A stretch of DNA of 64,000 bases from Limimonas halophila (GTDB lineage Bacteria > Pseudomonadota > Alphaproteobacteria > Kiloniellales > Rhodovibrionaceae): assembly GCF_900100655.1 (NCBI RefSeq), contig NZ_FNCE01000002.1:434001-498000 (forward strand), written 5' to 3'. A program made the position numbers and the translations under genes. Under the pieces are notes generated by a model. It did no database searches. It had not been told where the DNA came from and saw only the letters and a list, made by a program, of their open reading frames with translations. Of this stretch, positions 19,029 to 29,349 are shown one piece after another (positions within the stretch are counted from its first letter, which is position 1; the number at the start of each line of letters is the position of its first letter).

Positions 19029-19045
19029 CAGCTTCGCCGAAGCTG
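19029..19045 (-). terminator. Short hairpin directly after gatB
   Basis: CAGCTTC and GAAGCTG form a perfect 7-bp stem with a 3-base loop, starting 2 nt past the gatB stop. There is no T tract, so termination here would need help. Confidence 0.4.
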
Positions 19046-19047
19046 CC

Positions 19048-20502
19048 CTAGCTGAGCTTCTTCTGCAGGATCTCGTTGACGACCTTGGGGTTCGCCTTGC
19101 CGCCGGTCGCCTTCATGACCTGCCCGGTGAACCAGCCCATCACCTTCTTGTTGCCTTCCTGAACCTGCGCGACCTGCTTGGGGTTTTCCGCGATCAGCCG
19201 GTCGACGATGGCTTCCAGCTCCGAGGTGTCGGTGATCTGCTTGAGGCCCTGCTCCTCGACGATCGTGCCCGGCTTCTTGCCGGTTTCCCACATCTGCTCG
19301 AAGACGTCCTTGGCGATGCGCCCCGAGATCGTCTCGTCCTGCATGAGGTCGATGAGCTCGCCCAACATCGCGGAATCGATCGGCGAGTCGTCCAGCTCCA
19401 GCCCGGCCTTGTTGAGCGCGCCGAAGAGCTCCGTCGTCACCCAGTTGGCGGCGACCTTGGGATCGCGACCCGCGGCGACCCGCTCGTAGAAGTCGGCCGT
19501 TTCGCGCTCGGCGACCAGGATGCCGGCGTCGTACGCGCCCAAACCGTACTCGTCCATGAAGCGCTGTTTTTTCTCGTCCGGCAGCTCCGGCAGGGACTGC
19601 TTGATGCGCTCCACCCAGTCCTGCTCCACGACGAGCGGCAGCAGGTCCGGGTCCGGGAAGTAGCGGTAGTCGTGCGCGTATTCCTTGGAGCGCAGCGAGC
19701 GCGTCTCGCCCTTGAAGGAATCGTACAGCCGCGTCTCCTGTTCGATGGTGCCACCCTGTTCAAGCACCTCGATCTGGCGCATGGCCTCGACTTCGATGGC
19801 CTGCATGATGAAGCGCACGGAGTTGACGTTCTTCACCTCGCAGCGCGTGCCCGGCACCTCGCCCGGCCGGCGCACCGAGAGGTTGATGTCGCAGCGCATC
19901 GAGCCCTCGGCCATGTTGCCGTCGCAGGTGCCCAGATAGCGCAGGATGGACTGTAGCTTGCGGATGTAGGCGCCCGCCTGCTCGGGGCTGCGGATGTCGG
20001 GCCGGGAGACGATCTCCATCAGCGCCACGCCCGAGCGGTTGAGGTCGATGTAGGTCTTGCCCGGCTCCTGGTCGTGCATCGACTTGCCGGCGTCCTGCTC
20101 CATGTGCAGGCGCTCGATGCCCACCGGCACGACCTCGCCGTCCGGCATGTCCAGATAGACCGTGCCCTCGCCCACGACCGGGGTGTTGTACTGCGAGATC
20201 TGGTAGCCCTGCGGCAGGTCCGGGTAGAAGTAGTTCTTGCGCTCGAAGGTGGAGACTCGGTTGATCTCCGCGCGCAGGCCCAGGCCGGTCTTCACCGCCT
20301 GCTCCACGCAGAAGCTGTTGATGACCGGCAGCATGCCGGGCATGCCGGCGTCCACCGGGGAGACCTGCGTGTTGGGCTCCGCGCCGAAGGCCGTGCTGGC
20401 CGGCGAGAACAGCTTGGCGTTGGAGATCACCTGGGCGTGCACCTCCAGCCCGACGACGATCTCCCACTGGCCGGTTTCGCCCGCGATGCGATAATTCGCC
20501 AT
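19048..20502 (-). CDS. gatB: Asp-tRNA(Asn)/Glu-tRNA(Gln) amidotransferase subunit B
   Basis: A 484-aa GatB. The catalytic cradle starts with [11 protein letters not shown] (residues 13-23) and has the metal/kinase core ([13 protein letters not shown], then [15 protein letters not shown]); the C-terminal YqeY-like tail ([22 protein letters not shown]) binds tRNA. It phosphorylates and amidates misacylated Glu/Asp-tRNA with ammonia from GatA. The ATG at 20502 has GGGGAGC upstream, within the end of gatA. Last gene of gatC-gatA-gatB. Confidence 0.97.
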   Translation of the reverse strand: MANYRIAGETGQWEIVVGLEVHAQVISNAKLFSPASTAFGAEPNTQVSPVDAGMPGMLPVINSFCVEQAVKTGLGLRAEINRVSTFERKNYFYPDLPQGYQISQYNTPVVGEGTVYLDMPDGEVVPVGIERLHMEQDAGKSMHDQEPGKTYIDLNRSGVALMEIVSRPDIRSPEQAGAYIRKLQSILRYLGTCDGNMAEGSMRCDINLSVRRPGEVPGTRCEVKNVNSVRFIMQAIEVEAMRQIEVLEQGGTIEQETRLYDSFKGETRSLRSKEYAHDYRYFPDPDLLPLVVEQDWVERIKQSLPELPDEKKQRFMDEYGLGAYDAGILVAERETADFYERVAAGRDPKVAANWVTTELFGALNKAGLELDDSPIDSAMLGELIDLMQDETISGRIAKDVFEQMWETGKKPGTIVEEQGLKQITDTSELEAIVDRLIAENPKQVAQVQEGNKKVMGWFTGQVMKATGGKANPKVVNEILQKKLS

Positions 20503-20507
20503 GGTGT

Positions 20508-21989
20508 TCAGCTCCCCGCAACGAAGCCGGGCGTGTGCCGGAAGTCGGCGGCCGTTTCCAGCACCTGACCGACCTTGAGCACGGTTTCCTCGTCGAACGC
20601 GCGGCCGATGAGCTGCAGGCCCAGCGGCAGGCCGTCGTCGCTCAGCCCCGCCGGCACGTTCAGGCCCGGCAGCCCGGCCAGGCTCGCCGGCACGGTGAAG
20701 ACGTCGTTGAGGTACATGGCGATGGGATCGTCCACCAGATCGCCCACGGCGAACGCGGGCGACGGCGCCGTGGGCGCCAGGATGACGTCGACCTCGCGGT
20801 AGGCCTCGCGGAAGTCCTGCGCGATCAGCGAGCGCACCCGCCGCGCCTTGTTGTAGTAGGCGTCGTAGTAGCCGGCGGAGAGCACGTAGGTGCCGATGAG
20901 GATGCGGCGCTTGACCTCGTCGCCGAAGCCCTCGGCGCGCGTGCGCTCGTACATCTCCGTCAGCGACTTGGCGTCCTCGGCGCGATGGCCGAAGCGCACG
21001 CCGTCGTAGCGCGCCAGGTTCGCCGAGGCCTCGGCCGGCGCGATGATGTAGTAGGCCGGCAGGGCGTAGCGCGTGCGCGGCAGGGAGATTTCCACCGGCT
21101 CGGCGCCGGCCTGGCGCAGCCAGTCCATGCCCTGCTGCCACAGGCGCTCGATCTCGCCGGGCATGCCGTCGACGCGGTACTCGCGCGGGATGCCGACCTT
21201 GAGGCCGCGAATGTCGCCGGTGAGCGCCGCCTCGAAGTCCGGCACGGGCGAATTGACGCTGGTGCTGTCGTGGGGGTCGTGCCCCGCCATGGCGCCCAGC
21301 ATGAGCGCGGCGTCGCGCACCGAGCGCGTCATCGGCCCGGCCTGGTCCAGCGAGGAGGCGAAGGCGACGATGCCCAGGCGCGAGCACCGGCCGTAGGTGG
21401 GCTTCATCCCCACGGTGCCGGTAAAGGACGCGGGCTGACGGATGGAGCCGCCGGTGTCCGTCCCCGTCGCGGCCAGCGCGGCGCGCGCGGCGATGGCGCT
21501 GGCGGAGCCGCCGGAGGAGCCGCCCGGCACCAGCGGGCGGTTGTCGCCCGCGCGCGCCCAGGGGTTCTTCGCCGGGCCGTAGTAGGTGTTCTCGTTGGAC
21601 GAGCCCATGGCGAACTCGTCCATGTTGGTCTTGCCCAGCAGCACGGCCCCGGCGTCCCACAGGTTGCGGGTGACGGTGGACTCGTACGGCGGGGTGAAGC
21701 CGTCGAGGATGTGCGAGGCCGCCGTGGTCAGCACGTCGCGCGTGGCGAAGAGGTCCTTGATGGCGATGGGCAACCCTTCCAGCGGGCGCGCCTCCCCCTT
21801 GGCGCGGCGCTCGTCGGAAGCCTTCGCCATCTCGCGCGCGAGATCCGGCGTTTCCGTGATGAAGGCGTTGAGCTCGCGGGCGCTTTCGACGGCCGCGACG
21901 TGCGCGTCCGTCAACTCGCGCGCGGACACCTCGCCCTGGTTCAGGAGGTCGCGCGCGTCCGCGAGCGTGAGATCGGTCAGCGCGGCCAT
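20508..21989 (-). CDS. gatA: Asp-tRNA(Asn)/Glu-tRNA(Gln) amidotransferase subunit A
   Basis: A 493-aa amidase-signature enzyme that releases ammonia from glutamine for GatB. The catalytic lysine is in [12 protein letters not shown] (about residue 77), and the signature [16 protein letters not shown] followed by [13 protein letters not shown] (about 148-180) carries the two catalytic serines. Starts 7 nt after gatC; the usual length for GatA. Confidence 0.97.
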   Translation of the reverse strand: MAALTDLTLADARDLLNQGEVSARELTDAHVAAVESARELNAFITETPDLAREMAKASDERRAKGEARPLEGLPIAIKDLFATRDVLTTAASHILDGFTPPYESTVTRNLWDAGAVLLGKTNMDEFAMGSSNENTYYGPAKNPWARAGDNRPLVPGGSSGGSASAIAARAALAATGTDTGGSIRQPASFTGTVGMKPTYGRCSRLGIVAFASSLDQAGPMTRSVRDAALMLGAMAGHDPHDSTSVNSPVPDFEAALTGDIRGLKVGIPREYRVDGMPGEIERLWQQGMDWLRQAGAEPVEISLPRTRYALPAYYIIAPAEASANLARYDGVRFGHRAEDAKSLTEMYERTRAEGFGDEVKRRILIGTYVLSAGYYDAYYNKARRVRSLIAQDFREAYREVDVILAPTAPSPAFAVGDLVDDPIAMYLNDVFTVPASLAGLPGLNVPAGLSDDGLPLGLQLIGRAFDEETVLKVGQVLETAADFRHTPGFVAGS

Positions 21990-21996
21990 GTTCGGA

Positions 21997-22284
21997 TCAG
22001 TCCACCACCTTGGGCACGACGAAGTAGCCGTGGCGCGTTTCGGGCGCGTTCTTGAGGATGTCCGCCTGCCGGTCGCCGTCGGCGACGACGTCGTCGCGCA
22101 TCTTCAGCGCCATCTCGGCCACGGAGGTCATGGGCTCCACGCCCTCGGTGTCCAGCTCGTTGAGCTGTTCGACCCAGTGAATGATGTTGCCCATCTCCTC
22201 GGCCAGGGCGCGCTTCTGCTCCGGCTCCAGGCGGATGCGCGCAAGCTGCGCGATCTGCGCGACGGTTTGCTCATCGACCGCCAT
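21997..22284 (-). CDS. gatC: Asp-tRNA(Asn)/Glu-tRNA(Gln) amidotransferase subunit C
   Basis: A 95-aa GatC, the small belt subunit that wraps GatA and Gat[20 protein letters not shown] at the N-terminus and the C-terminal [19 protein letters not shown] are typical. First gene of gatCAB. The presence of this complex implies tRNA-dependent formation of Gln-tRNA and/or Asn-tRNA. Confidence 0.96.
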   Translation of the reverse strand: MAVDEQTVAQIAQLARIRLEPEQKRALAEEMGNIIHWVEQLNELDTEGVEPMTSVAEMALKMRDDVVADGDRQADILKNAPETRHGYFVVPKVVD

Positions 22285-22414
22285 GCGGGCGTCCCTCTCT
22301 CGGGTGTTCGCGGGGCTCGCGGATGTTCACGGGAAAGGCACCCGCCGGGCGGTCGCGCCCGCCGGGTGCGCGGACGGTAGCAGGGGGTCAGGGGCCGGAC
22401 AAGCGGCCCGCTGG

Positions 22415-22894
22415 TCAGACGATGCCGCGGCGGCGGGCGGCCTCGGCCATGCGCGCGTGCGCCGCCGTAAGAGCCGGCACGTAGTGGCCCGCCATGTTCA
22501 GCGCGTCGGCAAGGTCGTCGGGATCGTCGACGTATTCGTGCACCAGCCGGTTGCGCAGGCCGCGCGCCGTCATCCAGGCATCCGGATCGTCGACCCAGCC
22601 GAAGCGATGGGCCCGGTCCAGATTGTCCAGCAGCGGCCCGACGCGCTCGCCCAGCGCCGCCAGCAGCAGCGGCAGAACCTTTGTGCCCAGCCCGTCCTGA
22701 AAGCGGCCGAAACGGGCGGCGAAGGCTTCCACGAGATCCCCGCGCGCCGGGCTGTCCGCGATTCCGCGCAGCCATGCCGGCGTCACGGGCGCGCCCTCGG
22801 GGAACAGCCGGTCGCGCGCATCCACGAGCGCCGTTTCCTCGCGTTCCGCCAGGTCCAACGCGCGAACAAGCCGCTCGGCGGGCGATTCCGTCAT
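22415..22894 (-). CDS. HEPN-domain toxin (HepT-like), MNT/HEPN pair
   Basis: A 159-aa mostly helical protein. It carries the HEPN ribonuclease motif RX4HXY as R114-NRLV-H119-E-Y121. HepT-type toxins cleave RNA and are neutralised by a neighbouring MNT nucleotidyltransferase that AMPylates the tyrosine in the motif. The ATG overlaps the stop of the upstream MNT gene (ATGA, 22891-22894). It is longer than many HepT proteins (about 110-140 aa), so function as a toxin is inferred from motif and neighbour. Confidence 0.82.
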   Translation of the reverse strand: MTESPAERLVRALDLAEREETALVDARDRLFPEGAPVTPAWLRGIADSPARGDLVEAFAARFGRFQDGLGTKVLPLLLAALGERVGPLLDNLDRAHRFGWVDDPDAWMTARGLRNRLVHEYVDDPDDLADALNMAGHYVPALTAAHARMAEAARRRGIV

Positions 22895-23193
22895 GTCAGC
22901 TCGATCCCCTCGTCGCGGGCGGCGCGGTGGATGGGCTTTTCGCGCACCGTGGGGTCGGCCACCACGATGTCGATCTTCCGGTCGCCAAGGGCACGGATCA
23001 GGTCGGCCTCATACCGCGCCGCCGTCTCCACGCGGTTCGGGATGGGGCGGTCCGCCTCGACGAAGAGATCGATGTCGCCGCCGCGCGCACGATCGTCCGT
23101 GCGCGAGCCGAAGACGTAGACGCGCACGTCATCGCCGAAGCGCGTGCGCGCCGCATCCCGAATGGCCCGCTGCTGCTGGTCCGTCAGGCGCAT
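22891..23193 (-). CDS. Minimal nucleotidyltransferase (MntA-like antitoxin)
   Basis: A 100-aa MNT protein with the polymerase-beta superfamily motif G29-S30 ... D40-I-D42 (GSRTDDRARGGDID) and a later carboxylate in KIDIVVAD (near 75). In characterised MNT/HEPN pairs this enzyme adds AMP to the HEPN toxin. AGAGGAC lies 8 nt before the ATG at 23193. It is the first gene of the two-gene unit and diverges from ruvX. Confidence 0.85.
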   Translation of the reverse strand: MRLTDQQQRAIRDAARTRFGDDVRVYVFGSRTDDRARGGDIDLFVEADRPIPNRVETAARYEADLIRALGDRKIDIVVADPTVREKPIHRAARDEGIELT

Positions 23194-23292
23194 GGAACCC
23201 GTCCTCTTCACGCCGTGCCACGATGCGGGCACCCGACGCGAGGGCCAAGCCCGCCGTGGCATCCACCGACCCGTTTCGCTAACCTCCGCGCC

Positions 23293-23793
23293 ATGTCCGT
23301 GATCGCCTTCGAGGAGCTGCTCCAAAACATCCCCGCTCGCGCCCGCGTGCTCGGCCTGGATCTGGGCGAGAAGACAATCGGCGTCGCCGTCTCCGACCGC
23401 GACCGCCGCGTGGCCTCGCCGGTGGAGACCATCAAGCGCACGAAGTTCACCAAGGACGCCGAGCGCCTGTCGGCCATCTGTGCCGAGCGCGAGGTCAAGG
23501 CACTGATCCTCGGCCTGCCCGTGAACATGCAGGGCGAGGAAGGCCGGCGCTGCCAAGCCACGCGCCAGTTCGCCCGCAACCTCGTGGACAAGGCGGGCGT
23601 CACGCTGCCCATCGCGTTCTGGGACGAGCGCCTGTCCACCCAGGCGGTGGAGCGCGTGCTCATCGGCGACGCGGACATGAACCACCGGGACCGCGCCAAG
23701 GTCGTCGACCAAATGGCCGCCGCCTACATCCTCCAGGGGGCGTTGGACCGGCTTCAGCAACCCGTTGGCGGATTGCCGCCTGACGGCGGCTGA
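23293..23793 (+). CDS. ruvX: Holliday-junction resolvase-like YqgF/RuvX (pre-16S rRNA nuclease)
   Basis: A 166-aa RNase H-fold protein: LGLDLGEKTIGVAVSD (residues 22-37, first acid), LILGLPVNMQGEEG (about 77-90) and FWDERLSTQAVE (about 113-124) are the family motifs. YqgF is an essential nuclease for 16S rRNA 5' maturation in Escherichia coli and has been considered a Holliday-junction resolvase. Start at the ATG at 23293 without a strong ribosome site; the N-terminus matches the family. Confidence 0.94.
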   Translation: MSVIAFEELLQNIPARARVLGLDLGEKTIGVAVSDRDRRVASPVETIKRTKFTKDAERLSAICAEREVKALILGLPVNMQGEEGRRCQATRQFARNLVDKAGVTLPIAFWDERLSTQAVERVLIGDADMNHRDRAKVVDQMAAAYILQGALDRLQQPVGGLPPDGG

Positions 23794-23837
23794 TCGGCAC
23801 TACACATCTTACGTCCGTGCGTTAACCTCCGCCCATC

Positions 23838-24752
23838 ATGCTGACGATCTTCGGGGCGATCCTGCCCGTCTTCCTGCTGATCCTCGTGGGCGCGGGGCTG
23901 CGCCGCCTGGACTTTCCGGGCGAGGCGGCGTGGGGGCCGCTGTCGCGGCTGGCCTACTACGTGCTCTTTCCAGCGCTGATCCTGGAAACCCTGGGCGGCG
24001 CCCAGCTCGGCGCGCTGCGCGTGGGGCCCATGGCCGCGGCCATCGTGGCGACGCTCGTGGCCGTCATGGCCGTGCTCCTGGCGCTGCGCCCGAAGCTGGC
24101 GCGCACCGACCCGGCGTTTTCCAGCGTCGTCCAGGGCTCGACGCGCGTGAACGGCTACATCTGCCTCTCGCTGGTGGCGAACATCTGGGGCAGCGCGGGC
24201 CTGACGGTGGCCGCGATCGCCATGGCCGCCATCGTGCCCACGGTAAATGTGCTGGCGGTGTCCACGCTCGCGCGCTTCGGCCACGGCGGCGACCCGCGTG
24301 TGCGGGCGGTCGTGCGAACGCTGGCGCGCAACCCCCTGATCTGGGCGGCGATTGCCGGGATCGCGCTCAACGCGACGGGCATCGGCCTGCCGCCCGTCAT
24401 CGGCCCGATGGCGGAGATGCTGAGCCGCGCCGCCCTGCCCCTCGGCCTGCTGATCGTGGGCGCGGCGCTGGACTTCTCGGCCGTGCGGCACGACGCGGGT
24501 CCCATCGTGCGCAGCGCCGTGCTCAAGCTCGCGGTCGCGCCCGCGTTCGCCGTCCTCTTCCTGTGGCTGTTCGGCGTGGAGGGCATCACGGCGAGCGTGG
24601 CGCTGCTGTTCATGGCGGCGCCGACGGCCACGGCCTCCTACGTCCTGGCGCGCGAGCTGGGCGGCGACGCGCGGCTGATGGCCGGGCTGGTGACGGCGCA
24701 GACGCTGGCGTCGCTGGTGACGCTGCCGGTTATCCTCATGATCGTGCAGTAA
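23838..24752 (+). CDS. AEC-family (auxin efflux carrier) transporter
   Basis: A 304-aa integral membrane protein with about ten helices in two five-helix halves. GSTRVNGYICLSL and the NPLIWAAIAGIALN segment, and FMAAPTATASYVLARELGGD near the C-terminus, are typical of the AEC (Mem_trans) family, which exports or imports carboxylates such as malonate. The substrate is unknown. It starts 44 nt after ruvX on the same strand. Confidence 0.88.
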   Translation: MLTIFGAILPVFLLILVGAGLRRLDFPGEAAWGPLSRLAYYVLFPALILETLGGAQLGALRVGPMAAAIVATLVAVMAVLLALRPKLARTDPAFSSVVQGSTRVNGYICLSLVANIWGSAGLTVAAIAMAAIVPTVNVLAVSTLARFGHGGDPRVRAVVRTLARNPLIWAAIAGIALNATGIGLPPVIGPMAEMLSRAALPLGLLIVGAALDFSAVRHDAGPIVRSAVLKLAVAPAFAVLFLWLFGVEGITASVALLFMAAPTATASYVLARELGGDARLMAGLVTAQTLASLVTLPVILMIVQ

Positions 24753-24805
24753 GCCGCGACGCGGATGCGCTGTGCTAGGCTGGCTTCGACAGCATCACGA
24801 CAGAG

Positions 24806-24872
24806 AACACATGGCCTCATTCTGTCTTTCTCCTATAGGAGAAAGGACCCTAGCCGCGATTCCGCCGCTACA
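24806..24872 (+). repeat. Inverted-repeat element, left copy
   Basis: Matches the complement of 29732-29797; the core 24810-24850 is nearly identical (differences only in the hairpin loop: 2 versus 3 bases). It contains a perfect 20-nt palindrome at 24826-24845 (CTTTCTCC, TATA, GGAGAAAG). The two copies face each other across about 4.9 kb holding the CoA-transferase, pyrB, pyrC, plsY and the DUF559 gene. Confidence 0.8.
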
Positions 24873-24934
24873 CTCAGGGCATGCGGTCGGTTTTGCTCAT
24901 TGAGAGCGCGCACCCCACACCGAACGGAGGCGCC

Positions 24935-26158
24935 ATGACGGGACCGCTGGCCGGCATCCGCGTGCTGGATCTCTCGCGCGTCCTCGCGGGGCCGAGCGCG
25001 ACGCAGCTTCTGGGCGACCTGGGCGCGGAGGTCATCAAGATCGAACACCCCGAGCGCGGCGACGACACGCGCGGCTGGGGCCCGCCCTACGTCGAGACGG
25101 CGGACGACGCGCCCAGCGACCTGAGCGCCTACTTCTGCGCGGCCAACCGCAACAAGCAGTCCGTGGCGCTGGACATCGCCCGGCCCGAGGGTCAGCGCAT
25201 CGCGCGCGAGCTGGCGGCGACGTCCGACGTCGTGGTGGAGAACTTCAAGGTCGGCGGCCTGGCGAAGTTCGGGCTGGCGTACGACGACCTGAAGGACAGC
25301 CTGCCCGCGCTGATCTACTGCTCCATCACCGGCTTCGGGCAGACGGGGCCGTACCGCCACGCGGCGGGCTACGACTACACCGTCCAGGGCATGGGCGGGA
25401 TCATGAGCCTGACCGGGGAGCCCGAGGGCGAGCCCATGAAGGTGGGCGTCGCCATCGCCGACCTGATGTGCGGGATGTACGCCGCCACCGCCATCCTGGC
25501 CGCGCTGCGCCACCGCGACGCCACGGGGGAAGGCCAGCACATCGACCTGGGCCTGCTGGACACCCAGGTGGCGTGGCTCGCCAACCAGGGGCTCAACTAC
25601 CTCACGACCGGCACGCCGCCGCCGCGCCACGGCAACGAGCACCCCAACATCGTGCCCTACAAGACGATGCCGTGCCGCGACGGCCACCTGATCGTGGCGG
25701 CGGGCAACGACGCCCAGTTCCAGCGCCTGTGCGCGGTGCTGGACCGTCCCGATCTGGCCGAAGACGCGCGCTTCGCCACCAACCGGGCGCGCGTGGAAAA
25801 CCGGGCCACGCTCTACCCCATCCTCGACAACCTGATGCGCGAGCGGGACCTGGACACCTGGGTTCGAGCCCTGACCGACCGCGGCATCCCGTGCGGGCCG
25901 GTAAACACCCTGGACCGCGTCTTCGCCGACCCGCAGGTGCAGCACCGGGGCATGCAGCTGACGATGGACGCGCCGGGCACCGAAACCGGGCAGCTCGACC
26001 TGCTCGCCAACCCCATCGGATTCTCCGCCACGCCCGTCAGCTACCGCAGCGTCCCGCCCCGGCTGGGCGAGCACACCGAGGCGGTGCTGCGGGACGCGTT
26101 GGCCCTCGACGACGCGGCCATCGACCGTCTCCACAAGAACGGTGTCATCAGCCGGTAA
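24935..26158 (+). CDS. CaiB/BaiF family CoA-transferase (class III)
   Basis: A 407-aa family III CoA-transferase, which moves CoA between acyl groups. [17 protein letters not shown] at the N-terminus, [17 protein letters not shown] (about 31-47) and the catalytic aspartate in [12 protein letters not shown] (about 200-211) are present. The acyl substrate cannot be told. I chose the ATG at 24935, with GGAGGC 5 nt upstream; a frame open to 24881 lacks such a site. It ends 44 nt before pyrB. Confidence 0.92.
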   Translation: MTGPLAGIRVLDLSRVLAGPSATQLLGDLGAEVIKIEHPERGDDTRGWGPPYVETADDAPSDLSAYFCAANRNKQSVALDIARPEGQRIARELAATSDVVVENFKVGGLAKFGLAYDDLKDSLPALIYCSITGFGQTGPYRHAAGYDYTVQGMGGIMSLTGEPEGEPMKVGVAIADLMCGMYAATAILAALRHRDATGEGQHIDLGLLDTQVAWLANQGLNYLTTGTPPPRHGNEHPNIVPYKTMPCRDGHLIVAAGNDAQFQRLCAVLDRPDLAEDARFATNRARVENRATLYPILDNLMRERDLDTWVRALTDRGIPCGPVNTLDRVFADPQVQHRGMQLTMDAPGTETGQLDLLANPIGFSATPVSYRSVPPRLGEHTEAVLRDALALDDAAIDRLHKNGVISR

Positions 26159-26202
26159 GAGCGCTTGCCACCCCACCCGGCGCTTGGCACTGTCCGGCTT
26201 CG

Positions 26203-27168
26203 ATGAGCGCCACCCCCGCCCCCACCGACCCCCTCGCTTCCATGCGCCACCTCCTCGCCATCGAGGGCATGCCCCGCGAGCAGGCGATCGCGCTGCTGGA
26301 CAAGGCCGACGGTTACGTCGAGCACAGCCGCGCCGCCACCAAGAAGACCGACCGCCTGGCCGGGCGCACGGTGGTGAACCTCTTCTTCGAGAGTTCCACG
26401 CGCACGCGCACCTCGTTCGAGCTGGCCGCGCAGCGCCTGGGCGCGGACGTGATCAACATGGAAGTCGCGTGGTCGTCGATCAAAAAGGGCGAGACCCTGA
26501 TCGACACCGCGATGACGCTGAACGCCATGCACCCGGATGCGCTGGTGGTGCGCGCGCCGGACTCGGGCGCGGTCAAGCTGCTGTCGGAAAAGGTCAACTG
26601 CGCCGTGCTCAACGGCGGCGACGGCGCGCACGAGCACCCCACGCAGGCGCTGCTGGACGCGCTGACCATCCGCCGCCGCAAGGGCGAGCTGCGCGGGCTG
26701 CGCGTCGCCATCTGCGGCGACATCGCGCATTCGCGCGTGGCGCGGTCGAACATCCACCTGCTCAACATCCTGGGCGCCGAGGTCCGCGTGATCGCGCCGC
26801 CCACGCTGCTGCCGCCGGGCATCGAATCCCTGGGCGTCGAGGCCTTCACCGACATGCGCGAGGGCCTCCAGGGCTGCGACATCGTGATGATGCTGCGCCT
26901 GCAAACCGAGCGCATGCAGGGGCACTACATCCCCTCCATCCGCGAATACTTCCGCTTCTACGGCCTGGACCACGCCAAGCTCGCCAGCGCCAAGCCGGAC
27001 GCGCTGATCATGCATCCGGGGCCGATGAACCGCGGCGTGGAGATCGACACCGTCGTCGCCGACGACATCGACCGCTCCGTCATCCGCGAGCAGGTGGAAA
27101 TGGGCGTGGCCGTGCGCATGGCGGTGCTGGAGGTCCTCGCCGGCCGCGCGGCGGAGGAAACGGCATGA
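26203..27168 (+). CDS. pyrB: Aspartate carbamoyltransferase catalytic subunit
   Basis: A 321-aa enzyme forming carbamoyl-aspartate, step 2 of pyrimidine synthesis. The carbamoyl-phosphate loop [13 protein letters not shown] (about residues 66-78), [16 protein letters not shown] (about 143-158) and [11 protein letters not shown] (about 279-289) are intact. Its stop overlaps the pyrC start (ATGA at 27165-27168). In many bacteria this PyrB class is assembled with a dihydroorotase-like partner, which fits the next gene. Confidence 0.97.
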   Translation: MSATPAPTDPLASMRHLLAIEGMPREQAIALLDKADGYVEHSRAATKKTDRLAGRTVVNLFFESSTRTRTSFELAAQRLGADVINMEVAWSSIKKGETLIDTAMTLNAMHPDALVVRAPDSGAVKLLSEKVNCAVLNGGDGAHEHPTQALLDALTIRRRKGELRGLRVAICGDIAHSRVARSNIHLLNILGAEVRVIAPPTLLPPGIESLGVEAFTDMREGLQGCDIVMMLRLQTERMQGHYIPSIREYFRFYGLDHAKLASAKPDALIMHPGPMNRGVEIDTVVADDIDRSVIREQVEMGVAVRMAVLEVLAGRAAEETA

Positions 27169-28484
27169 GCGTGGACGTGGCTCCCGGCACGGTCGCCTAC
27201 ACCAACGCGCGCGTGCTCGACCCGGCGCGCGGGCTGGACGTGCACGGCGGCGTGCTCACGCGCGGCGGCGAGATCGTGGGGGCGGGCACGGACGTGACCG
27301 CCGACGGCGTGCCGGCCGACGCCGAGGTCGTGGACTGCGGCGGCGCCTGCATAAGTCCGGGGTTCGTGGACATGCAGGCACTGGTCGGTGAGCCGGGCCA
27401 CGAGCACAAGGAAACCATCCACAGCGCCGGCGTGGCGGCGGCCTCGGCGGGGATCACCGCGATCGCCTGCCTGCCCAACACCGACCCCGTGATCGACGAC
27501 GAGGCCGGGCTGGAGTTCGTCGCGCGCCGGGCGCGCGAAACCAAGCTGGTGAAGGTCTACGCCCACGGCGCCGTGACGCGGGCCTGCGCCGGGCGCGAGA
27601 TGACGGAGATCGGCCTGCTGGCGGCGGCCGGCGCGGTGGGCTTCACCGAGGGCCTGACGCCCGTGACCGACCCCGGCCTGATGCGCCGGGCGCTGAGCTA
27701 TGCCAAGACCTTCGGCGCCGTCATCAGCCAGCGCCCGGAAGAGCCGGCGATCGCCACGGGCTCGATGAACAGCGGCGCGCTCGCCACGCGGCTGGGGCTT
27801 AAGGGGCGCTCCCGCCACGCCGAGCTGATGATGATCGAGCGCGACCTGCGGCTCGCGGAAATGACGGGCGGGCGCCTGCACATCGGACCCGTCACGGCGG
27901 CCGAGAGCGTCGACCTCATCCGCCGCGCCAAGGACCGCGGGCTGGCCGTCACGGCTTCGACCGCGCCGCCCTACCTGACGCTCACCGAGGCGGCGGTGGG
28001 CGAGTACCGCACCTTCGCCAAGGTCGCCCCGCCCCTGCGCACCGAGGCCGACCGGCAAGCCATCGCCGCCGCCGTCGCCGAGGGCACGATCGACGCCGTG
28101 GCCTCCGACCACAACCCGCAGGACCAGGACTCCAAGCGCCTGCCCTTCGAGGCCGCCGCCGACGGCATGGCGGGGCTGGAGACGCTGTTCGCGCTCTCCC
28201 TGGCGCCGGTCCACGACGAAGGCGCGCGGCTGGTGGACGTGCTCCACCGCCTCACGGCCGGGCCCGCCGCCATCCTGGGGCTGGACGCGGGCCGGCTGGC
28301 GCCCGGGGCGCCCGCCGATCTGACGGTCTTCGACCCGGATGCGGCGTGGGTGATCGACCCGGACGCCTTCATCGGCAAGTGCAAGAACGCGCCCTTCAAC
28401 GACATGCCGGTGCGCGGGCGCGTGCTGCGCACCGTGGTCGACGGCCGGCCCATCTACACCGCCGCCGAGTCCCGCGCCGCCTGA
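27165..28484 (+). CDS. pyrC: Dihydroorotase-like protein PyrC lacking metal ligands (PyrC'/pseudo-dihydroorotase)
   Basis: A 439-aa amidohydrolase-fold protein of the dihydroorotase family. The canonical HxH plus Arg after the Asp (D-x-H-x-H-x-R-E-P-G) is replaced by D69-M-Q71-A-L73-V-G-E-P-G. The later His positions are also lost ([24 protein letters not shown]), and only SDHNPQ (D315) partly remains. Such members, known beside pyrB, are thought to be non-catalytic and to stabilise PyrB; a true dihydroorotase should be elsewhere. GAGGAAACGGC precedes the ATG; it overlaps pyrB by 4 nt. Confidence 0.9.
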   Translation: MSVDVAPGTVAYTNARVLDPARGLDVHGGVLTRGGEIVGAGTDVTADGVPADAEVVDCGGACISPGFVDMQALVGEPGHEHKETIHSAGVAAASAGITAIACLPNTDPVIDDEAGLEFVARRARETKLVKVYAHGAVTRACAGREMTEIGLLAAAGAVGFTEGLTPVTDPGLMRRALSYAKTFGAVISQRPEEPAIATGSMNSGALATRLGLKGRSRHAELMMIERDLRLAEMTGGRLHIGPVTAAESVDLIRRAKDRGLAVTASTAPPYLTLTEAAVGEYRTFAKVAPPLRTEADRQAIAAAVAEGTIDAVASDHNPQDQDSKRLPFEAAADGMAGLETLFALSLAPVHDEGARLVDVLHRLTAGPAAILGLDAGRLAPGAPADLTVFDPDAAWVIDPDAFIGKCKNAPFNDMPVRGRVLRTVVDGRPIYTAAESRAA

Positions 28485-28501
28485 CACGCTTCGGAGCCCG
28501 G

Positions 28502-29131
28502 ATGCCCGATCCCATCGCCTGGGGCGCCGCCGGTCCCTACCTCGCCGCCGCGTTCGTGCTGGGCTACCTGCTCGGCTCGGTGCCGTTCGGGCTGGTGCTG
28601 ACCTTCCTTGCCGGCAAGGGGGATCTGCGCAAGGTCGGCTCGGGCAACATCGGCGCGACGAACGTGTTGCGCGCCGCCGGCAAGCCCATCGCCGCGCTGA
28701 CGCTGGTGCTGGACGCGGGCAAGGGGGCCGCAGCGGTCGCCGTCGCGTGGCAGTGGGGGCCGGACACCGCGCTCATGGCCGCCTACGGCTCGGTGCTCGG
28801 CCACCTCTTCCCGGTGTGGCTGAAGTTTTCGGGCGGCAAGGGCGTGGCGACGACGCTGGGCGTCCACCTGGTCATGGCGTGGCCGGTGGGCGCGGCCTGT
28901 TGCGGGGCGTGGCTGCTGGTGGCGGCGGTGACGCGCTATTCCTCGCTGGCCGCGCTGGTGGCCCTGGCGCTCGGCCCGGTCTTCGCGTGGTATCTCACCG
29001 CCGATATTCAGCTCGTGCAGTACGCCGCCATCATCGCCGCGATCGTCTGGCTCCGCCACGCGGGCAACATCAAGCGCCTGCTGACCGGGACGGAGCCGAA
29101 GATCGGCAGCGGCAAGCGCGCATCGCACTGA
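28502..29131 (+). CDS. plsY: Acyl-phosphate:glycerol-3-phosphate acyltransferase
   Basis: A 209-aa integral membrane enzyme that acylates glycerol-3-phosphate at sn-1 using acyl-phosphate, the first step of phospholipid synthesis. The three PlsY loops are seen: GYLLGSVPFG, VGSGNIGATNVLR (about residues 43-55) and FSGGKGVATTLG (about 109-120). Follows pyrC by 17 nt. Last gene before the repeat-rich stretch 29132-30004. Confidence 0.96.
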   Translation: MPDPIAWGAAGPYLAAAFVLGYLLGSVPFGLVLTFLAGKGDLRKVGSGNIGATNVLRAAGKPIAALTLVLDAGKGAAAVAVAWQWGPDTALMAAYGSVLGHLFPVWLKFSGGKGVATTLGVHLVMAWPVGAACCGAWLLVAAVTRYSSLAALVALALGPVFAWYLTADIQLVQYAAIIAAIVWLRHAGNIKRLLTGTEPKIGSGKRASH

Positions 29132-29180
29132 CAGCCTCGCGGGACCGCCAAGTATCCTGATCGACCTGCGGTATGCGCCG

Positions 29181-29210
29181 ACCTCCCCCGCGCCCATGCG
29201 CGGGGGAGGT
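29181..29210. repeat. Perfect palindrome 140 nt before the DUF559 gene
   Basis: ACCTCCCCCGCGC and GCGCGGGGGAGGT form a perfect 13-bp stem with a CCAT loop. It shares the ACCTCCCCC...GGGGGAGGT arms with the palindrome at 29871-29899. It could terminate plsY transcription, but there is no T tract. The rest of the gap 29132-29349 shows no gene. Confidence 0.75.
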
Positions 29211-29349
29211 CGATGGCCGGCAGGCCATCGGGAGGGGGCAAATTGCGAACGGCAATGAGCAACAACGACAGGCTCGAACGGCGAGGAAGCCTGTACGCGA
29301 AAGTCCGGTCCGTCTTGGTTGCACCTGCGCTCCTTGATACGCGGAAATC

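Larger units (their letters stand above)
18664..19047. other. Intergenic region between gatB and fur
   Basis: A 384-base gap. On the minus strand, reading from gatB to fur, it holds a short hairpin right after the gatB stop, then the dispersed element described at 18941-18985, then an AT-richer stretch (18773-18800) and TTGACA (complement of 18756-18761) that could serve the fur promoter. I could not find a convincing -10 at the right distance. Confidence 0.4.
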
